Shown in pieces: positions 36,835 through 47,061 of a DNA stretch of 64,000 bases (position 1 is the first letter of the stretch; every line of letters starts with the position of its first letter). The notes below the pieces were generated by a model, which had not been told where the DNA came from, did no database searches, and worked only from the letters and a program-made list of their open reading frames with translations. Location: NCBI GenBank assembly GCA_016288055.1, contig JAEEXZ010000004.1:1-64000 (forward strand), written 5' to 3'. Source of the stretch: Bacteroidales bacterium. GTDB lineage: Bacteria; Bacteroidota; Bacteroidia; Bacteroidales; UBA932. The translations under genes were made by a program, and so were the position numbers.

Positions 36835-39617
36835 TTCGATTCGGGATAAAATACGGCCTTCACCAGCGGCTGACGGATGATACCGGCAATACGTGCCGCG
36901 ATGCGCTCCGGTGTAAGGCTGTCAACCATTGCGGGATAGCGTCCGGGAAGCGTCCAGTCTTCCTCTCCGTAATAAACAGCGTCGCGGATGTAGGAAGCGT
37001 ACCAGGAACTCTTCTGCAGGTTCATGGCATGTTCCTTCTTCAGGTTGGCCCGGACGTCGGCCAGGGACTGAGCCATGCGGGAGGGCTCGGCCACGAGTTC
37101 CTGCATTACGCGGAGGCTTTCCCCGACCAGCAGTTCGGCGTCTTCTTCCTTGCAGGAGAACTGGATGCCGGTACGCTCCAGATAAGAGGGAAGCGCAGTG
37201 CTGGAGGAGGACACTCCCACGCTGTACACCTTTCCCATATCCTCGCGCAGACGGGCCATCAGGGCCGTGCGGAGCACCGCTTTCACGGCTCCCAGCTCCA
37301 TCTGGTTCTCCACATGCGACAGACCGGGGCGTTCTTCACTCTGGAAATACAGAGATACCAGCGTACGCTCTGTCCGGGAAGTATGGCGTACCAGGGACGT
37401 GTCCTTCTGCGGAATCACCCTGCCGGGAGCCACGCGTCCGGTGCAGGCCGGTCCGCCGGGAAGGGCGGCGAGATACCGTTCCACACAGGGACGGATTTCT
37501 TCGGGTTCCATATCTGCCGTTACCACGAACACATAGCCGTCGGCGCTGCCGTACAGCTGGTTGAAGACAGTCAGGAAGCGCTCCGGCTGCACCCGGGAAA
37601 GGATGAGCGAATCCGTCATCCGGGCATTCGTATAGTTGGAACCGTTCAGCAGCCAGCCCAGTTCGCGGGAGAACTCCTCCTCGGGATTGGGTTCCTTCGT
37701 GCGGTAGCCTTCCACGCTCTTCTGGATTAACAGGCGGGCATATTCCTCGTCCATGCGCGGCTGTGTCCAGCGCAGGTACAGAAGGCGGAACATCGTCTCC
37801 ATGTCCTCCTTCTCCGCCGATGCCAGGACGCCCGTACGGGAACCTGCGCCCACAAAGAGGGCCGATGCCGAACTGCCCGACAGGAAAAAGCGCAGCCCGT
37901 CGCGCGAGAAAGCGCCGGCACCGCTGCCCGGGACCACCTTGTCGGCAAAGATACCGTTATAGTAGTCCGCGGAATCCAGAGCTTCGAAACCGCCCGCCCT
38001 GCAGCCTGATATCCCCACTTTATTCCTGCTCAGGGCCGACTTCCTGTACAGCACGCGGGCGCCGTTGGACAGCGTCCAGTCCACCAGGCCCAGTTCGGGG
38101 AGGAATTGTTCTTTCACGATGCGGCCGGGGGTAGGGATTTCGCCCAGATCGGCCGGAATGTCCATCGCAATGCGATAGGGGCCGGTCTTCTTCGCGAAGG
38201 ACGTCCGGATGAGGGAGTCCAGTCCTCCGCACTCCCCGCGAAGGGATTCGGGGGCGCACAGGATGGCATGGAAAGCCCCCCGCGCGTAGATGTCTTGAAT
38301 AAAGGATACGAGCGAGAGCGAGTCCACCGTAGGCAGATACTTCTGCGTGAGCTCGTATTCCGTCCGGGGCAAAAGGAGGGCGTCGCCCACGTAAAAGGCG
38401 TTGTACACCTCTTCCATCAGCGAGGCCGATGCAGTACGGTTCTGCGGATGGGTCCGGTTCCGCGCCGCGAGCAGAAGGCTGCGCCGGACCTGCTCGATTT
38501 CGGTCTCCGTAAAGCCGTAGTCCAGAATCTGCCGGGCGGCGGCGAGGGCCTGGGCGATGCCATCGGCCACCTTTCCCCTTTGCAGCTGGACGGAGAGGTC
38601 GGTGACGTCGGTCACGCCCAGAAGGCCGGAAACACCCAGGCTCACGTCCTTGTAGGCCTTGCCTTCGAAGGACAGGCGGGAGAGGCGCTGCTTGCACAGG
38701 CGGTTGGCTACCGCGCGCAGCAGGTAGGTGCGATAATCGGCCTCGGTCACTACCGGGCGGCGAAAAGGGGCCTTCTGGAGGATGTCCAGTTCAATATCCG
38801 TGAGGGTGGAGTCGAAAACCGTCTTCACCTCGAAGTCCTTGTACGGAGGGATGCCGTACCGGGCGGGCTTCGGTCGACGGACATTCTTCATCGAGGAGAA
38901 ATGCTCCTTGATGCGGGCCTCCACCAGGTCCGGGTCCACATCTCCCACCACCGCGACGGCCATCAGGGAAGGCCGATACCAGCACTCGTAAAAGTCACGG
39001 ATGTCTTTCACCGTGCAATGCTGGATGACGGAAGTATCGCCGATGGTGCGGCGGAAAGTATAGCGGGAGTCTCCCAGCAACTCCTCCAGGAAAGCATCGC
39101 TGGCGGCCTGGCCGGCCTTGCGGCGCTGCAGACGTTCGGAAAGGATGACGCCTCTCTCCTTCTCCACCTGCAGGGAATCGATGGTGAGGCCTCTGGCCCA
39201 GTCCCTCAAAATAAGCAGCGTAGTGTCCACCAGGGCCGGATTATTGGACGGCAGCTGGAGCTTGTATACCGTTTCGCCGTAGGATGTGTGGGCGTTCAGG
39301 TCCTTGCCGAAGGAGGCGCCATGCCTCTCCAGCACACGGACTATACCATCCTCCGGAAAGTGTTCGGTCCCGTTGAAGGCCAGGTGCTCCAGGAAGTGGG
39401 CCAGGCCCCGCTGCCGGTCTTCTTCATACAGGGAGCCGGCCTTGACGAAGAGCCGATACACAGCTTCTCCTTTGGGAAAAGAATTGGGAAGGATGTAGTA
39501 GGTTAATCCGTTTTTTAGTTTTCCCACCCGCAGGGAGTCCCGCTGGGGAAGAGACTTTTGCCGCGCCGGTAAAGCCAGCGCGGCAAAAAGCAATACAAAA
39601 GTCAGTAAACGCTTCAA
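36831..39617 (-). CDS. M16 family metallopeptidase (zinc protease)
   Basis: 928 aa; HFLEHLAFNGTEHFPEDG (HxxEH), second M16-like half. Confidence 0.9.
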   Translation of the reverse strand: MKRLLTFVLLFAALALPARQKSLPQRDSLRVGKLKNGLTYYILPNSFPKGEAVYRLFVKAGSLYEEDRQRGLAHFLEHLAFNGTEHFPEDGIVRVLERHGASFGKDLNAHTSYGETVYKLQLPSNNPALVDTTLLILRDWARGLTIDSLQVEKERGVILSERLQRRKAGQAASDAFLEELLGDSRYTFRRTIGDTSVIQHCTVKDIRDFYECWYRPSLMAVAVVGDVDPDLVEARIKEHFSSMKNVRRPKPARYGIPPYKDFEVKTVFDSTLTDIELDILQKAPFRRPVVTEADYRTYLLRAVANRLCKQRLSRLSFEGKAYKDVSLGVSGLLGVTDVTDLSVQLQRGKVADGIAQALAAARQILDYGFTETEIEQVRRSLLLAARNRTHPQNRTASASLMEEVYNAFYVGDALLLPRTEYELTQKYLPTVDSLSLVSFIQDIYARGAFHAILCAPESLRGECGGLDSLIRTSFAKKTGPYRIAMDIPADLGEIPTPGRIVKEQFLPELGLVDWTLSNGARVLYRKSALSRNKVGISGCRAGGFEALDSADYYNGIFADKVVPGSGAGAFSRDGLRFFLSGSSASALFVGAGSRTGVLASAEKEDMETMFRLLYLRWTQPRMDEEYARLLIQKSVEGYRTKEPNPEEEFSRELGWLLNGSNYTNARMTDSLILSRVQPERFLTVFNQLYGSADGYVFVVTADMEPEEIRPCVERYLAALPGGPACTGRVAPGRVIPQKDTSLVRHTSRTERTLVSLYFQSEERPGLSHVENQMELGAVKAVLRTALMARLREDMGKVYSVGVSSSSTALPSYLERTGIQFSCKEEDAELLVGESLRVMQELVAEPSRMAQSLADVRANLKKEHAMNLQKSSWYASYIRDAVYYGEEDWTLPGRYPAMVDSLTPERIAARIAGIIRQPLVKAVFYPESK

Positions 39618-39628
39618 CGTAATATCGA

Positions 39629-41410
39629 CTATTCAAAGTTGTACATAACCAGCGCGTTGCCAGCTACCCAGGTCACGTAGCCCTTACCCTTTGAATCGAA
39701 CACGAAACTCAGATTCGGGTCGGCGGAATACTCTTCGCCGGGCAGGGCGACGGGAGCGGACCACTGCTTGGTCTCGGAATCGAAATAGACAACGTCAATC
39801 GTCTTGGGATTGGCATTTTCGTTGGGATAAGCCACGAAAGGTGTTCCATCCGGGGCCACGGCAATCTTGGAGTAGCAGCGGGAAGACAGGACATAGTCGA
39901 TGGTGGAGCCCACCTGGGACCAGGTCCCGTCGGCATTGTACTTCTCCACACGGTTATGATACTGCTCGTTATTCCCGGCATTGTCGCCGGTCAGCAGATA
40001 TACGGTTCCGTCAGGGGCTACGGTGATGTCAAAACCGACGGTGCTGGTCTGCGTTGCTCCTTCCCGAACGAAATTCTGGCGAAGTCCGGACCATTCCGTA
40101 CCGTTGAACTTCATCACGTTGTGGCCATAATTCACATTATCCAGCGCCTTACCGCGATTGATGCTGAACATATAGGCGTTGGAGCCATCTCCGGCCATTC
40201 TGATCTCATACGGACGCGGATTTCCAGTCAAGGCCTCGACGCCGCCGGTGGTCCAGGAAGTGCCATCCCAGTAACCAACAAACGTTTTATTGGAAACAAT
40301 CTGGCACACCAGCACCTTGTCATCCTTCATTGCCTGCAGATGAACCTTGCTGGTAGCGGCGGTCCCCACATTATCGCCCACATTGGACCAGGAGCCACCG
40401 GAATATTTCATTACTGTAGTAACGGCAGGGCTCACAGAAGTGTTTTTGTAAGCGACGAAAGGCGTGCCTTCGGGAGAAATGGTGAAATCGTATTCGCCAA
40501 GGCTAATCTTTTCACTGAAAGCCTCACCAATCATTTCCCAGGCGCCACTGACAAGTTTCATGGCGTACATTTTCTCGTCCTTTTCGGCATCCCTGAGGGA
40601 GGCGTCGGTCGGTTCAAAACGTTTGAAAGCCACGTAAGGGACATCATTGACGGGATTGATCAGAATGCGGGAACCGCCATGGACCCGGACGGCGTCAAAG
40701 CCAACGCCCTTGGTCCACTCGCCCTTCTGGCGGTTCAGCGTCACGGAATAGATGGCATTCACTGAGCCGTCCAGGTTAGTGACCACATAATCGACCGGAG
40801 CGGAGAAGTCGTTCACCGTCTCACCGCTGACCTGCTCCACACCGTTCACGGTAACCTTATTTCCGGCGCCAGTCGTAAAGGTGGCGGCAAGAGCGGTAAT
40901 ATCGGCCAGTTGAGGAACGGCCACAGCGATATCGGTACCGCTGATTACGCCTTCGATGGTCTTGGCAAAGGCCGTATTGTTCTCCACCTCAAAGGAGAAC
41001 GAGAGCAGGGACGGGTGCTTGTCAGGAGCCAGTGTCACGTTCACTTTATAGGAAACGGAATTCTCGCCCTTGGCATCCGTTACGACATAGGTCACTTCGG
41101 AAGAGAAATCGTTCGCTGTCTTTCCGCTGGTCTGAACGGTGCCGTTCACCTTGACGACATTTCCTTCAGCCACGGTATAGGTGGCGACGAGAGACGTCTT
41201 ATCCACATCGGGGAGAGCTACGCTTACGTTCGTTCCAGAAACAGTAGCAACATAATCTTCAGTGAGGACTGCGTTATCCGCAGCCTTGAAGCTAAAGGCG
41301 GTCAGGGAAGGAGCGTTGATGATTTCCTTCTTCTGACAGGAGACAGTGAGTGCAGCCACGCCCACCAGGGCGGCCGCAACTAACGAAAAACTTCTCGTTG
41401 ACATAAGCAT
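39629..41410 (-). CDS. Surface lipoprotein with two tandem DUF5018-like domains and a beta-propeller-like C-terminal region
   Basis: VAALTVSCQKKE lipobox; two similar about 85-aa blocks (LTAFSFKAADNAVL... and LLSFSFEVENNTAF...). Confidence 0.65.
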   Translation of the reverse strand: MLMSTRSFSLVAAALVGVAALTVSCQKKEIINAPSLTAFSFKAADNAVLTEDYVATVSGTNVSVALPDVDKTSLVATYTVAEGNVVKVNGTVQTSGKTANDFSSEVTYVVTDAKGENSVSYKVNVTLAPDKHPSLLSFSFEVENNTAFAKTIEGVISGTDIAVAVPQLADITALAATFTTGAGNKVTVNGVEQVSGETVNDFSAPVDYVVTNLDGSVNAIYSVTLNRQKGEWTKGVGFDAVRVHGGSRILINPVNDVPYVAFKRFEPTDASLRDAEKDEKMYAMKLVSGAWEMIGEAFSEKISLGEYDFTISPEGTPFVAYKNTSVSPAVTTVMKYSGGSWSNVGDNVGTAATSKVHLQAMKDDKVLVCQIVSNKTFVGYWDGTSWTTGGVEALTGNPRPYEIRMAGDGSNAYMFSINRGKALDNVNYGHNVMKFNGTEWSGLRQNFVREGATQTSTVGFDITVAPDGTVYLLTGDNAGNNEQYHNRVEKYNADGTWSQVGSTIDYVLSSRCYSKIAVAPDGTPFVAYPNENANPKTIDVVYFDSETKQWSAPVALPGEEYSADPNLSFVFDSKGKGYVTWVAGNALVMYNFE

Positions 41411-41425
41411 TCGTTTTATAAAGTG

Positions 41426-41893
41426 TTAAAGATTCTTCTTGGTAATGACCAGCTTGCTTCCCTTGGCTGCGGGTCCGGGATATCCCAGGGTAAACGTATC
41501 CGGCTGCGTCCCGGTCAGGGCGATGGTCAGTGTATTGTCTTTCGACTCGTCAATGGCGTGTTCCTTCCACTGGATACGGACAGGCATCCGCCAGATTCCC
41601 GGAAGGAACGAGACCGCGCGTCCCGCCGTCAGGACCGTGTAATCCACGCCTTCCGTCAAACCGTCACCACAGATGATGTCATACGACACCTCTATGGGCT
41701 CCGTGAAAGCGGGGCAGCTCAGGCGGATATAATATGTCGCGACGGCTTTTGAGTCGGCCCCAACAACGGCGACGTCGGTGCCGGTGGACGTCTCAATATA
41801 GACGAACGGTTCGTCAAAAAGCGGCAGCGGGTTCTTGGCGCATCCGGCCATCAGGACCGATGCGACGGCCACGATAAGATATTTCAGTTTCAT
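41426..41893 (-). CDS. Hypothetical lipoprotein (DUF4843-like)
   Basis: 155 aa, VLMAGCAKN lipobox, downstream of SusD; FLPGIWRMPVRIQWKE...DNTLTIALT. Confidence 0.5.
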   Translation of the reverse strand: MKLKYLIVAVASVLMAGCAKNPLPLFDEPFVYIETSTGTDVAVVGADSKAVATYYIRLSCPAFTEPIEVSYDIICGDGLTEGVDYTVLTAGRAVSFLPGIWRMPVRIQWKEHAIDESKDNTLTIALTGTQPDTFTLGYPGPAAKGSKLVITKKNL

Positions 41894-43320
41894 AAGTCTG
41901 CGTTGCTTGTGGGATTCTGCTGGATATCAGGGTTGGCCTCCGTCTCGATGATGGGAATCTGGAGGACGAAACGATAGTCCGGATAGTTGATGGTAAGCAC
42001 CTGGGTATTGAAGCCGGAATCCCGTTTCAGAGCATCGTGCCGGCGGGTGATGTCATACAGGCGGTGTCCCTCGAAGCAAAGCTCTTTCATGCGCTCCTTG
42101 TCAATGAGTTCCATCAGCTGGTCCGCACCAGAATAGGAGAGCTGGACAGCCGTTTCCGAGATACCAAGCGCACGGGCTTCCAGCTTGCGGATATACCCTT
42201 CCGCTTCCTGCAGACGGTTCAGTTTACAGGCACTTTCGGCTGCAATCAGATACATCTCGGAAGCACGGAAAACCACGGGATCATAATGTTTCTCCTCATC
42301 AACGATATCCTCCGTGCAATAGAACTTCATGCAGATGTCCGAATAATGGGCGCCGTCCTTGGCGTCATAGCGGAAAAGACGGGCCCTCACATCCGATGCG
42401 TCGAACAGCGACTTCAGTTTCTGGGAAGGGCGGGCCGACGGATTGTCGTACTTATATAGCTTCTGAAGCGTATTTCCGGTCTGCTGATAGCCGTTAAGAC
42501 GGAAAATATCCTCTTCGGGGCTTCCCGCACGCGTGGTGAACATGGCAACATATTGATCACGCGGTGCCAAGGAGAAACGGCCGATCAGACCGGAAGCCAA
42601 CCTGTATGCCTCTTCATAGTCTCCCATGTAAAGACGGATGCGGGCTTCGAGAGCATCACAGGCATACGGGGATGCCTTATAACGGTCAAAGGTGTAGTTA
42701 TCCGTAAATAACTCCCGTGCAGACTGGATATCAGAAAGTATCTGCGCGTATGTGTCCTTCACGGAGGCGCGCACCATATGGTCTGTGATGGTAGGGATGG
42801 AGGTCATCAGGCCGATACCCCAATGGGATGCGTCGTTGGTAAAAGAGTAAGTCTGACCGTAAACGTTGCAAAGCTGGAAGAAGGTCAGTGCGCGGATAAA
42901 ATAGGCCTGAGCCAACGCGTTATCCACCAGTTCCTGGTTCTGTTCCCGAAGTTTCGGGGCCAGGGTCAGCATATAGTCCAGGTCCATTACGAGGTTGTAA
43001 CCGCGTTTCCAGATAACGCCTACCGGCGAGGTCTCTTCTTCAAAGGAGGAAGTAAACTCGTATTGCTTCCACCACTCGGTATTGGTGGCCGAAAGATACA
43101 GCAGGTCCCCTGTCACTTCCGGATAAGTAATCAGGTAGTGGTCATATAGGGAGTACAAAAGATTATAAGCTCCTCGGACAGCCGGGTCCACCGAATCGAT
43201 ATCGGAGAAGAAAGACGGGATATCACTCTTGCCAAGCTGTTCCACTTCCAGGAAATGACAGGAAACGAACAGGGACGACAGGGAAAATGTCAGGAGAAGG
43301 GTTTTGATAAACTTTTTCAT
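41890..43320 (-). CDS. RagB/SusD family nutrient-uptake outer-membrane lipoprotein
   Basis: SusD-like RALTFFQLCNVYGQTYSF, C-terminal ELCFEGHRLYDITRRHD. Confidence 0.92.
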   Translation of the reverse strand: MKKFIKTLLLTFSLSSLFVSCHFLEVEQLGKSDIPSFFSDIDSVDPAVRGAYNLLYSLYDHYLITYPEVTGDLLYLSATNTEWWKQYEFTSSFEEETSPVGVIWKRGYNLVMDLDYMLTLAPKLREQNQELVDNALAQAYFIRALTFFQLCNVYGQTYSFTNDASHWGIGLMTSIPTITDHMVRASVKDTYAQILSDIQSARELFTDNYTFDRYKASPYACDALEARIRLYMGDYEEAYRLASGLIGRFSLAPRDQYVAMFTTRAGSPEEDIFRLNGYQQTGNTLQKLYKYDNPSARPSQKLKSLFDASDVRARLFRYDAKDGAHYSDICMKFYCTEDIVDEEKHYDPVVFRASEMYLIAAESACKLNRLQEAEGYIRKLEARALGISETAVQLSYSGADQLMELIDKERMKELCFEGHRLYDITRRHDALKRDSGFNTQVLTINYPDYRFVLQIPIIETEANPDIQQNPTSNADL

Positions 43321-43333
43321 ATGGCAATTCCTC

Positions 43334-46300
43334 TTAGAATGATGCATTGAGACCCAGCGTGAAGTTCCGGTTTACGGGGAAACCGTTTGACAGCGTCTTG
43401 TAGGAATTGAGCGTACGGCTCTGGTCCGGCGTAAACAAATACACATTGTAACCGGTGAGCGAAAGGGAGAGGCTATCCATTTTGAGGCGGTCCAGCCACC
43501 TGCGGGGCAGTGTCCAGGTCAAGGTAAAAGTCGAGAGATTGAACTTGGTCATGCTGTATAGGAAGCGGGAGGAATTCATACCGGACTTGGTCGAGGTCTG
43601 GGACACCTTGGGGTAGGTAGCCACGTCTCCGGGCTCTCGCCAACGGTACAGGTAAGTCTCCACCGCCTGATTCCCCGACGTGATACTATAACCGTCATCG
43701 AAGTACCGCGATGCATAGGAAGGGAGGTCCCATCCGCCGATATTGTAGTTAATCTGGAAGGAGAAGGAAAGATTCTTCCAGGTGAAGGAGTTAACCAGGC
43801 CGCCATATACAACCGGCGTCCGGGACAACCCGGTAATCTGCCGGTTGTCATAAGAAAACGTCTTGGTCACATTCCCCTCTTTGTCATACCACATCGGCAT
43901 GCCGTCGGCCGGATCCACGCCGGCCCATTTCACCAGATACCAGGTATGGGAATCGTATCCGGGCGCGTAAAGGTACTCGTTGAAACCGGTGGTCATGTCC
44001 CCGTGCAGTTCCAGGATCTTGTTTTCGTTGTGAGTGGCATTGAGCGTCGTGGTCCAGGAAAAGTCGGAAGTCCTGATATTGTGACTGGTCAGGTTGAGTT
44101 CAAAACCGGTATTCTGCATGGAACCCACATTGGCATAGATACGGTCATCAGAAATCATACGGGAAACGTAGATTTTGCTGATCATATCCTTCGTCAGGTT
44201 GTGATAATACTCCACTTCACCTTCGAGTATCCCTCCCAGATTGAATGCCAGACCGACATTGCTCCTGTTCACGGTTTCCCAGGTCAGGCCCTCCGTAGGG
44301 ATAGCGGACAGGACGGCGCCAGCCGAATCTCCGTACGAATAGGAATTGGAGTATGTATAAGTTCCCGCCTTGTAGGAGTTATCCACACGGGAGTTACCGA
44401 CAATACCGAATGAGCCCTTGAGTTTAAGCATCTTGATCCAGTCCACATGGAAGAAAGGCTCCTTGTGGATATTCCAAGATCCACCCACAGACCAGAAATT
44501 GTTCCACTGCTGATAGATGCTGAAGCCGGAACTGCCGTCGCGTCGGAAATTGGCCGACAGGTAATAGCGGGAATTGTACGAATACTGTGTACGTGCGAAG
44601 TAGGACATGGTCCTGCTTATGTTATAGCTGGAGGAACCCTTCCGGGTGCTTTCATCGGCATACTGTATCTCGCGGACATTGTCGCTCATGAAACCGTTAC
44701 CCGAAGCAGAAGTAGATTTATTCAGGACTTCGTGCATTTCCAAACCGGCATAGGCCATGAGTTTATGTTTCCCGAAAGCTTTCTCGTAGGAGATCTTGTT
44801 CACGTTGGTCCAGTTGGTATAACTGGCTTCGTACTTGGAAGAGTAGCCGCGAGGCTGGCGACTGTCGTTTATGCCACTCAGCGTTTTGCGCGAATTGTAA
44901 ACGTCCTCGTGAGAATGCTGATAATCGATCTCAAAGGTACTGGTTACCTTCAAGCCCTTGATAATCTCCCAGTCCATATCCACGTTAAGGGTGGTCTTGA
45001 CGGATTTCTGGTTATTCTGATTATATTCCCTTTCCGGAAGTTTGTTCGCGTTGAATTTCTGCATTACCCACGTTCCCTTCACATCGTCCCAGACATTGTT
45101 ATAAAGACGATAGGTCTTCCCGTCCTCCAGATAAGGAGAAAAGATGGGCTGAATATCCAAATAGGTGTGCCCAATCTGGAACATGTCGTCATCCGTGAGG
45201 ATGGCGCCGAGGGACAGGCCCAGTTTGAAGTTATCACGCGGCGTGTAGGTATTGTTCATACGGACGTAATACCGTTCGCTCAGGTCCTCCTTCACGATAT
45301 TGGCATTCCGGTAATAGGACCCTGTCACGTAGGTTTTCGCCCGCTTGGTCCCGGTCGTGGCCGACAAGGAGGCATAGAGCGTGGACCCCGTGCCGATATA
45401 AGTATCAAACCAATCGGTAGAAGTCGTACTATAACTATTATAGTAGTTATCCTGATACGGGAAGTTGGAAAGGAGATTGCCCGCATTCGTCCAGGCTTCC
45501 TTTGCGACTTCCATGTACTGTTCGGCGTTCATCATCTTCACCATGGTGCTCTTGTCCGGCATGGAAACGCCAAAATTGAGCGTCGCGCTGAGCTTCAGGG
45601 GCTCGTTCCCAGCAGCACCTTTCTTGGTGGTCACAAGGATGACACCGCCGGCGGCATTGGCGCCGTAGATGGTGGTCTGGTCCGCATCCTTCAGAACCGT
45701 GATGCTCTCGATATCGTTCGGGTCCAGCATCCCCAGGGGCGAAACCGTCTGCGAGACGCCCGGCATCAGTCCGGTGGCGCCGCCGGTGTACATCGGCACG
45801 CCATCCACCACCCACAGGGGGGCGCTGGAGCCATACAGGGATGATTGACCGCGGATACGGACATTGAGGCGGTCGCGCGTATTGCCGCCGGAATCCGACG
45901 TGTTCTCCACGGACATGCCGGGGACAAGCCCCTCGAGCAGATTGTCCACGCGCGCCTTGGGCTTGTATTTCAGTTCACTGGAATTCACCTGGAAAGCGCT
46001 GCCCACCATGTCCTCCCTGCGCTGCTTGGTACCGTAAGCCCCTACGACCAGCGCGTTCTCCAGCACTTCTGCATCCTCTTCGAGCGTTACGGACACGAAA
46101 TGATCTCCACTGAGACGGTAATCCAGCGTCTTGTATCCCATGAAAGAAAACTGCAGCACGGACGTACCCGATGCCGCCAGAATGGTATAATTGCCATCCA
46201 CGTCGGTAATTGTCCCCTGCTTGTTGGCAGGAGCAACTACGGAGACACCCACGATGGGTTCTCCCTGCACGTCGGTCACCGTACCGGAAACCTTGAAGCC

Positions 46301-46375
46301 CTTCTGGGCAAAAGACAGGCTGCCATCCAGCAGCACAAAAATGACTAAAAGAAGAGTTGACAGACACTTCCTCAT
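43334..46375 (-). CDS. SusC/RagA family TonB-linked outer-membrane protein
   Basis: 1013 aa; carboxypeptidase-like N-domain GTVTDVQGEPIVGVSVV, plug PLWVVDGVPM, DIESITVLKDADQTTIYGANAAGGVILVTTKKG. Confidence 0.95.
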   Translation of the reverse strand: MRKCLSTLLLVIFVLLDGSLSFAQKGFKVSGTVTDVQGEPIVGVSVVAPANKQGTITDVDGNYTILAASGTSVLQFSFMGYKTLDYRLSGDHFVSVTLEEDAEVLENALVVGAYGTKQRREDMVGSAFQVNSSELKYKPKARVDNLLEGLVPGMSVENTSDSGGNTRDRLNVRIRGQSSLYGSSAPLWVVDGVPMYTGGATGLMPGVSQTVSPLGMLDPNDIESITVLKDADQTTIYGANAAGGVILVTTKKGAAGNEPLKLSATLNFGVSMPDKSTMVKMMNAEQYMEVAKEAWTNAGNLLSNFPYQDNYYNSYSTTSTDWFDTYIGTGSTLYASLSATTGTKRAKTYVTGSYYRNANIVKEDLSERYYVRMNNTYTPRDNFKLGLSLGAILTDDDMFQIGHTYLDIQPIFSPYLEDGKTYRLYNNVWDDVKGTWVMQKFNANKLPEREYNQNNQKSVKTTLNVDMDWEIIKGLKVTSTFEIDYQHSHEDVYNSRKTLSGINDSRQPRGYSSKYEASYTNWTNVNKISYEKAFGKHKLMAYAGLEMHEVLNKSTSASGNGFMSDNVREIQYADESTRKGSSSYNISRTMSYFARTQYSYNSRYYLSANFRRDGSSGFSIYQQWNNFWSVGGSWNIHKEPFFHVDWIKMLKLKGSFGIVGNSRVDNSYKAGTYTYSNSYSYGDSAGAVLSAIPTEGLTWETVNRSNVGLAFNLGGILEGEVEYYHNLTKDMISKIYVSRMISDDRIYANVGSMQNTGFELNLTSHNIRTSDFSWTTTLNATHNENKILELHGDMTTGFNEYLYAPGYDSHTWYLVKWAGVDPADGMPMWYDKEGNVTKTFSYDNRQITGLSRTPVVYGGLVNSFTWKNLSFSFQINYNIGGWDLPSYASRYFDDGYSITSGNQAVETYLYRWREPGDVATYPKVSQTSTKSGMNSSRFLYSMTKFNLSTFTLTWTLPRRWLDRLKMDSLSLSLTGYNVYLFTPDQSRTLNSYKTLSNGFPVNRNFTLGLNASF

Positions 46376-46599
46376 AAGGTAAGAAATTTTAGGAGCGCAA
46401 ATTACTACATATTTTTACTAAATCCAAGAAAATCGCAAAAATGCTTACATTTTGTTACCATCGACCAAAACCCATAACAAACTCATTCAAGCAACAATCC
46501 ATAAGAGCACAAAGATCATTTTCCGTCAAAAATAGACAAGAATTTCAACCACAACTTACAGTTTTAAACCAAGCCGACCCTTTTCACCCGCTTCCGAAC

Positions 46600-46808
46600 C
46601 CTACCAGGTCCAAGGGTTGTCACCAACCCGTGGACCAGGTCCAGGGCATTTTTGGACCAGGTCACAAAATAGGGGTTGGACCAGGTCCAGGGAGTATGCC
46701 CCAGAACACCCTGGAAGGCACATGTGGTGGACCAGGTCCAAGGGGTAAAATGTGACCTAGTCCAAATGTTGCCAAGACCTCGTCCAAATTAGCGTTGGAC
46801 CAGGTCCA
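46600..46808. repeat. Array 1: eight spaced copies of TGGACCAGGTCCA-like motif
   Basis: Motif copies start at 46600, 46631, 46653, 46677, 46728, 46752, 46774, 46796. AGGT/ACC(T/A) cores fall at 46606, 46637, 46659, 46680, 46734, 46755, 46777, 46799. Confidence 0.88.
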
Positions 46809-46834
46809 GGGGGTGAGGGGCGGCTACGGACAGC

Positions 46835-46869
46835 CATTTTCCGGGAGCCATGGGGGCTCCTGGAAAATG
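46835..46869. repeat. Strong 15-bp inverted repeat/hairpin
   Basis: CATTTTCCGGGAGCC-ATGGG-GGCTCCTGGAAAATG, 14/15 paired. Confidence 0.8.
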
Positions 46870-46912
46870 AGTGCCGTTACCTCCTAGTTAGGGGACATAA
46901 TGGAGAAAGCAG

Positions 46913-47014
46913 ATGCAAGCATCTACGCACTTTTCCCGCAAAAGTGCGTAAGTGGTTGCATTGCGATGTAAGCATCTACACGCTTTCCCAGGAAAAACGC
47001 GTAGGTGGTTGCAT
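46913..47014. repeat. Two tandem 49-nt imperfect palindromes (period 53)
   Basis: 46913-46961 ATGCAAGCATCTACGCACTTTTCCCGCAAAAGTGCGTAAGTGGTTGCAT and 46966-47014 ATGTAAGCATCTACACGCTTTCCCAGGAAAAACGCGTAGGTGGTTGCAT. Confidence 0.85.
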
Positions 47015-47030
47015 GATGACGGTGGAAACA

Positions 47031-47061
47031 AAAAAAGGTCAACCCCGGAGGATTGACCTTT
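47031..47061 (-). terminator. Rho-independent terminator of pckA
   Basis: Minus strand: AAAGGTCAA-TCCTCCGGGG-TTGACCTTT followed by a T run. Confidence 0.8.

Noticed and set aside
46441-46755. 104-aa + ORF across array 1
   Set aside because: Translation of intergenic repeats (QVQGIFGPGHK...GPGPG); no start context or homology-like features.
46600-46808. CRISPR array
   Set aside because: Regular spacing is superficially CRISPR-like, but motifs are 8-13 bp, in mixed orientation, with about 10-14 bp between most copies and no cas genes.
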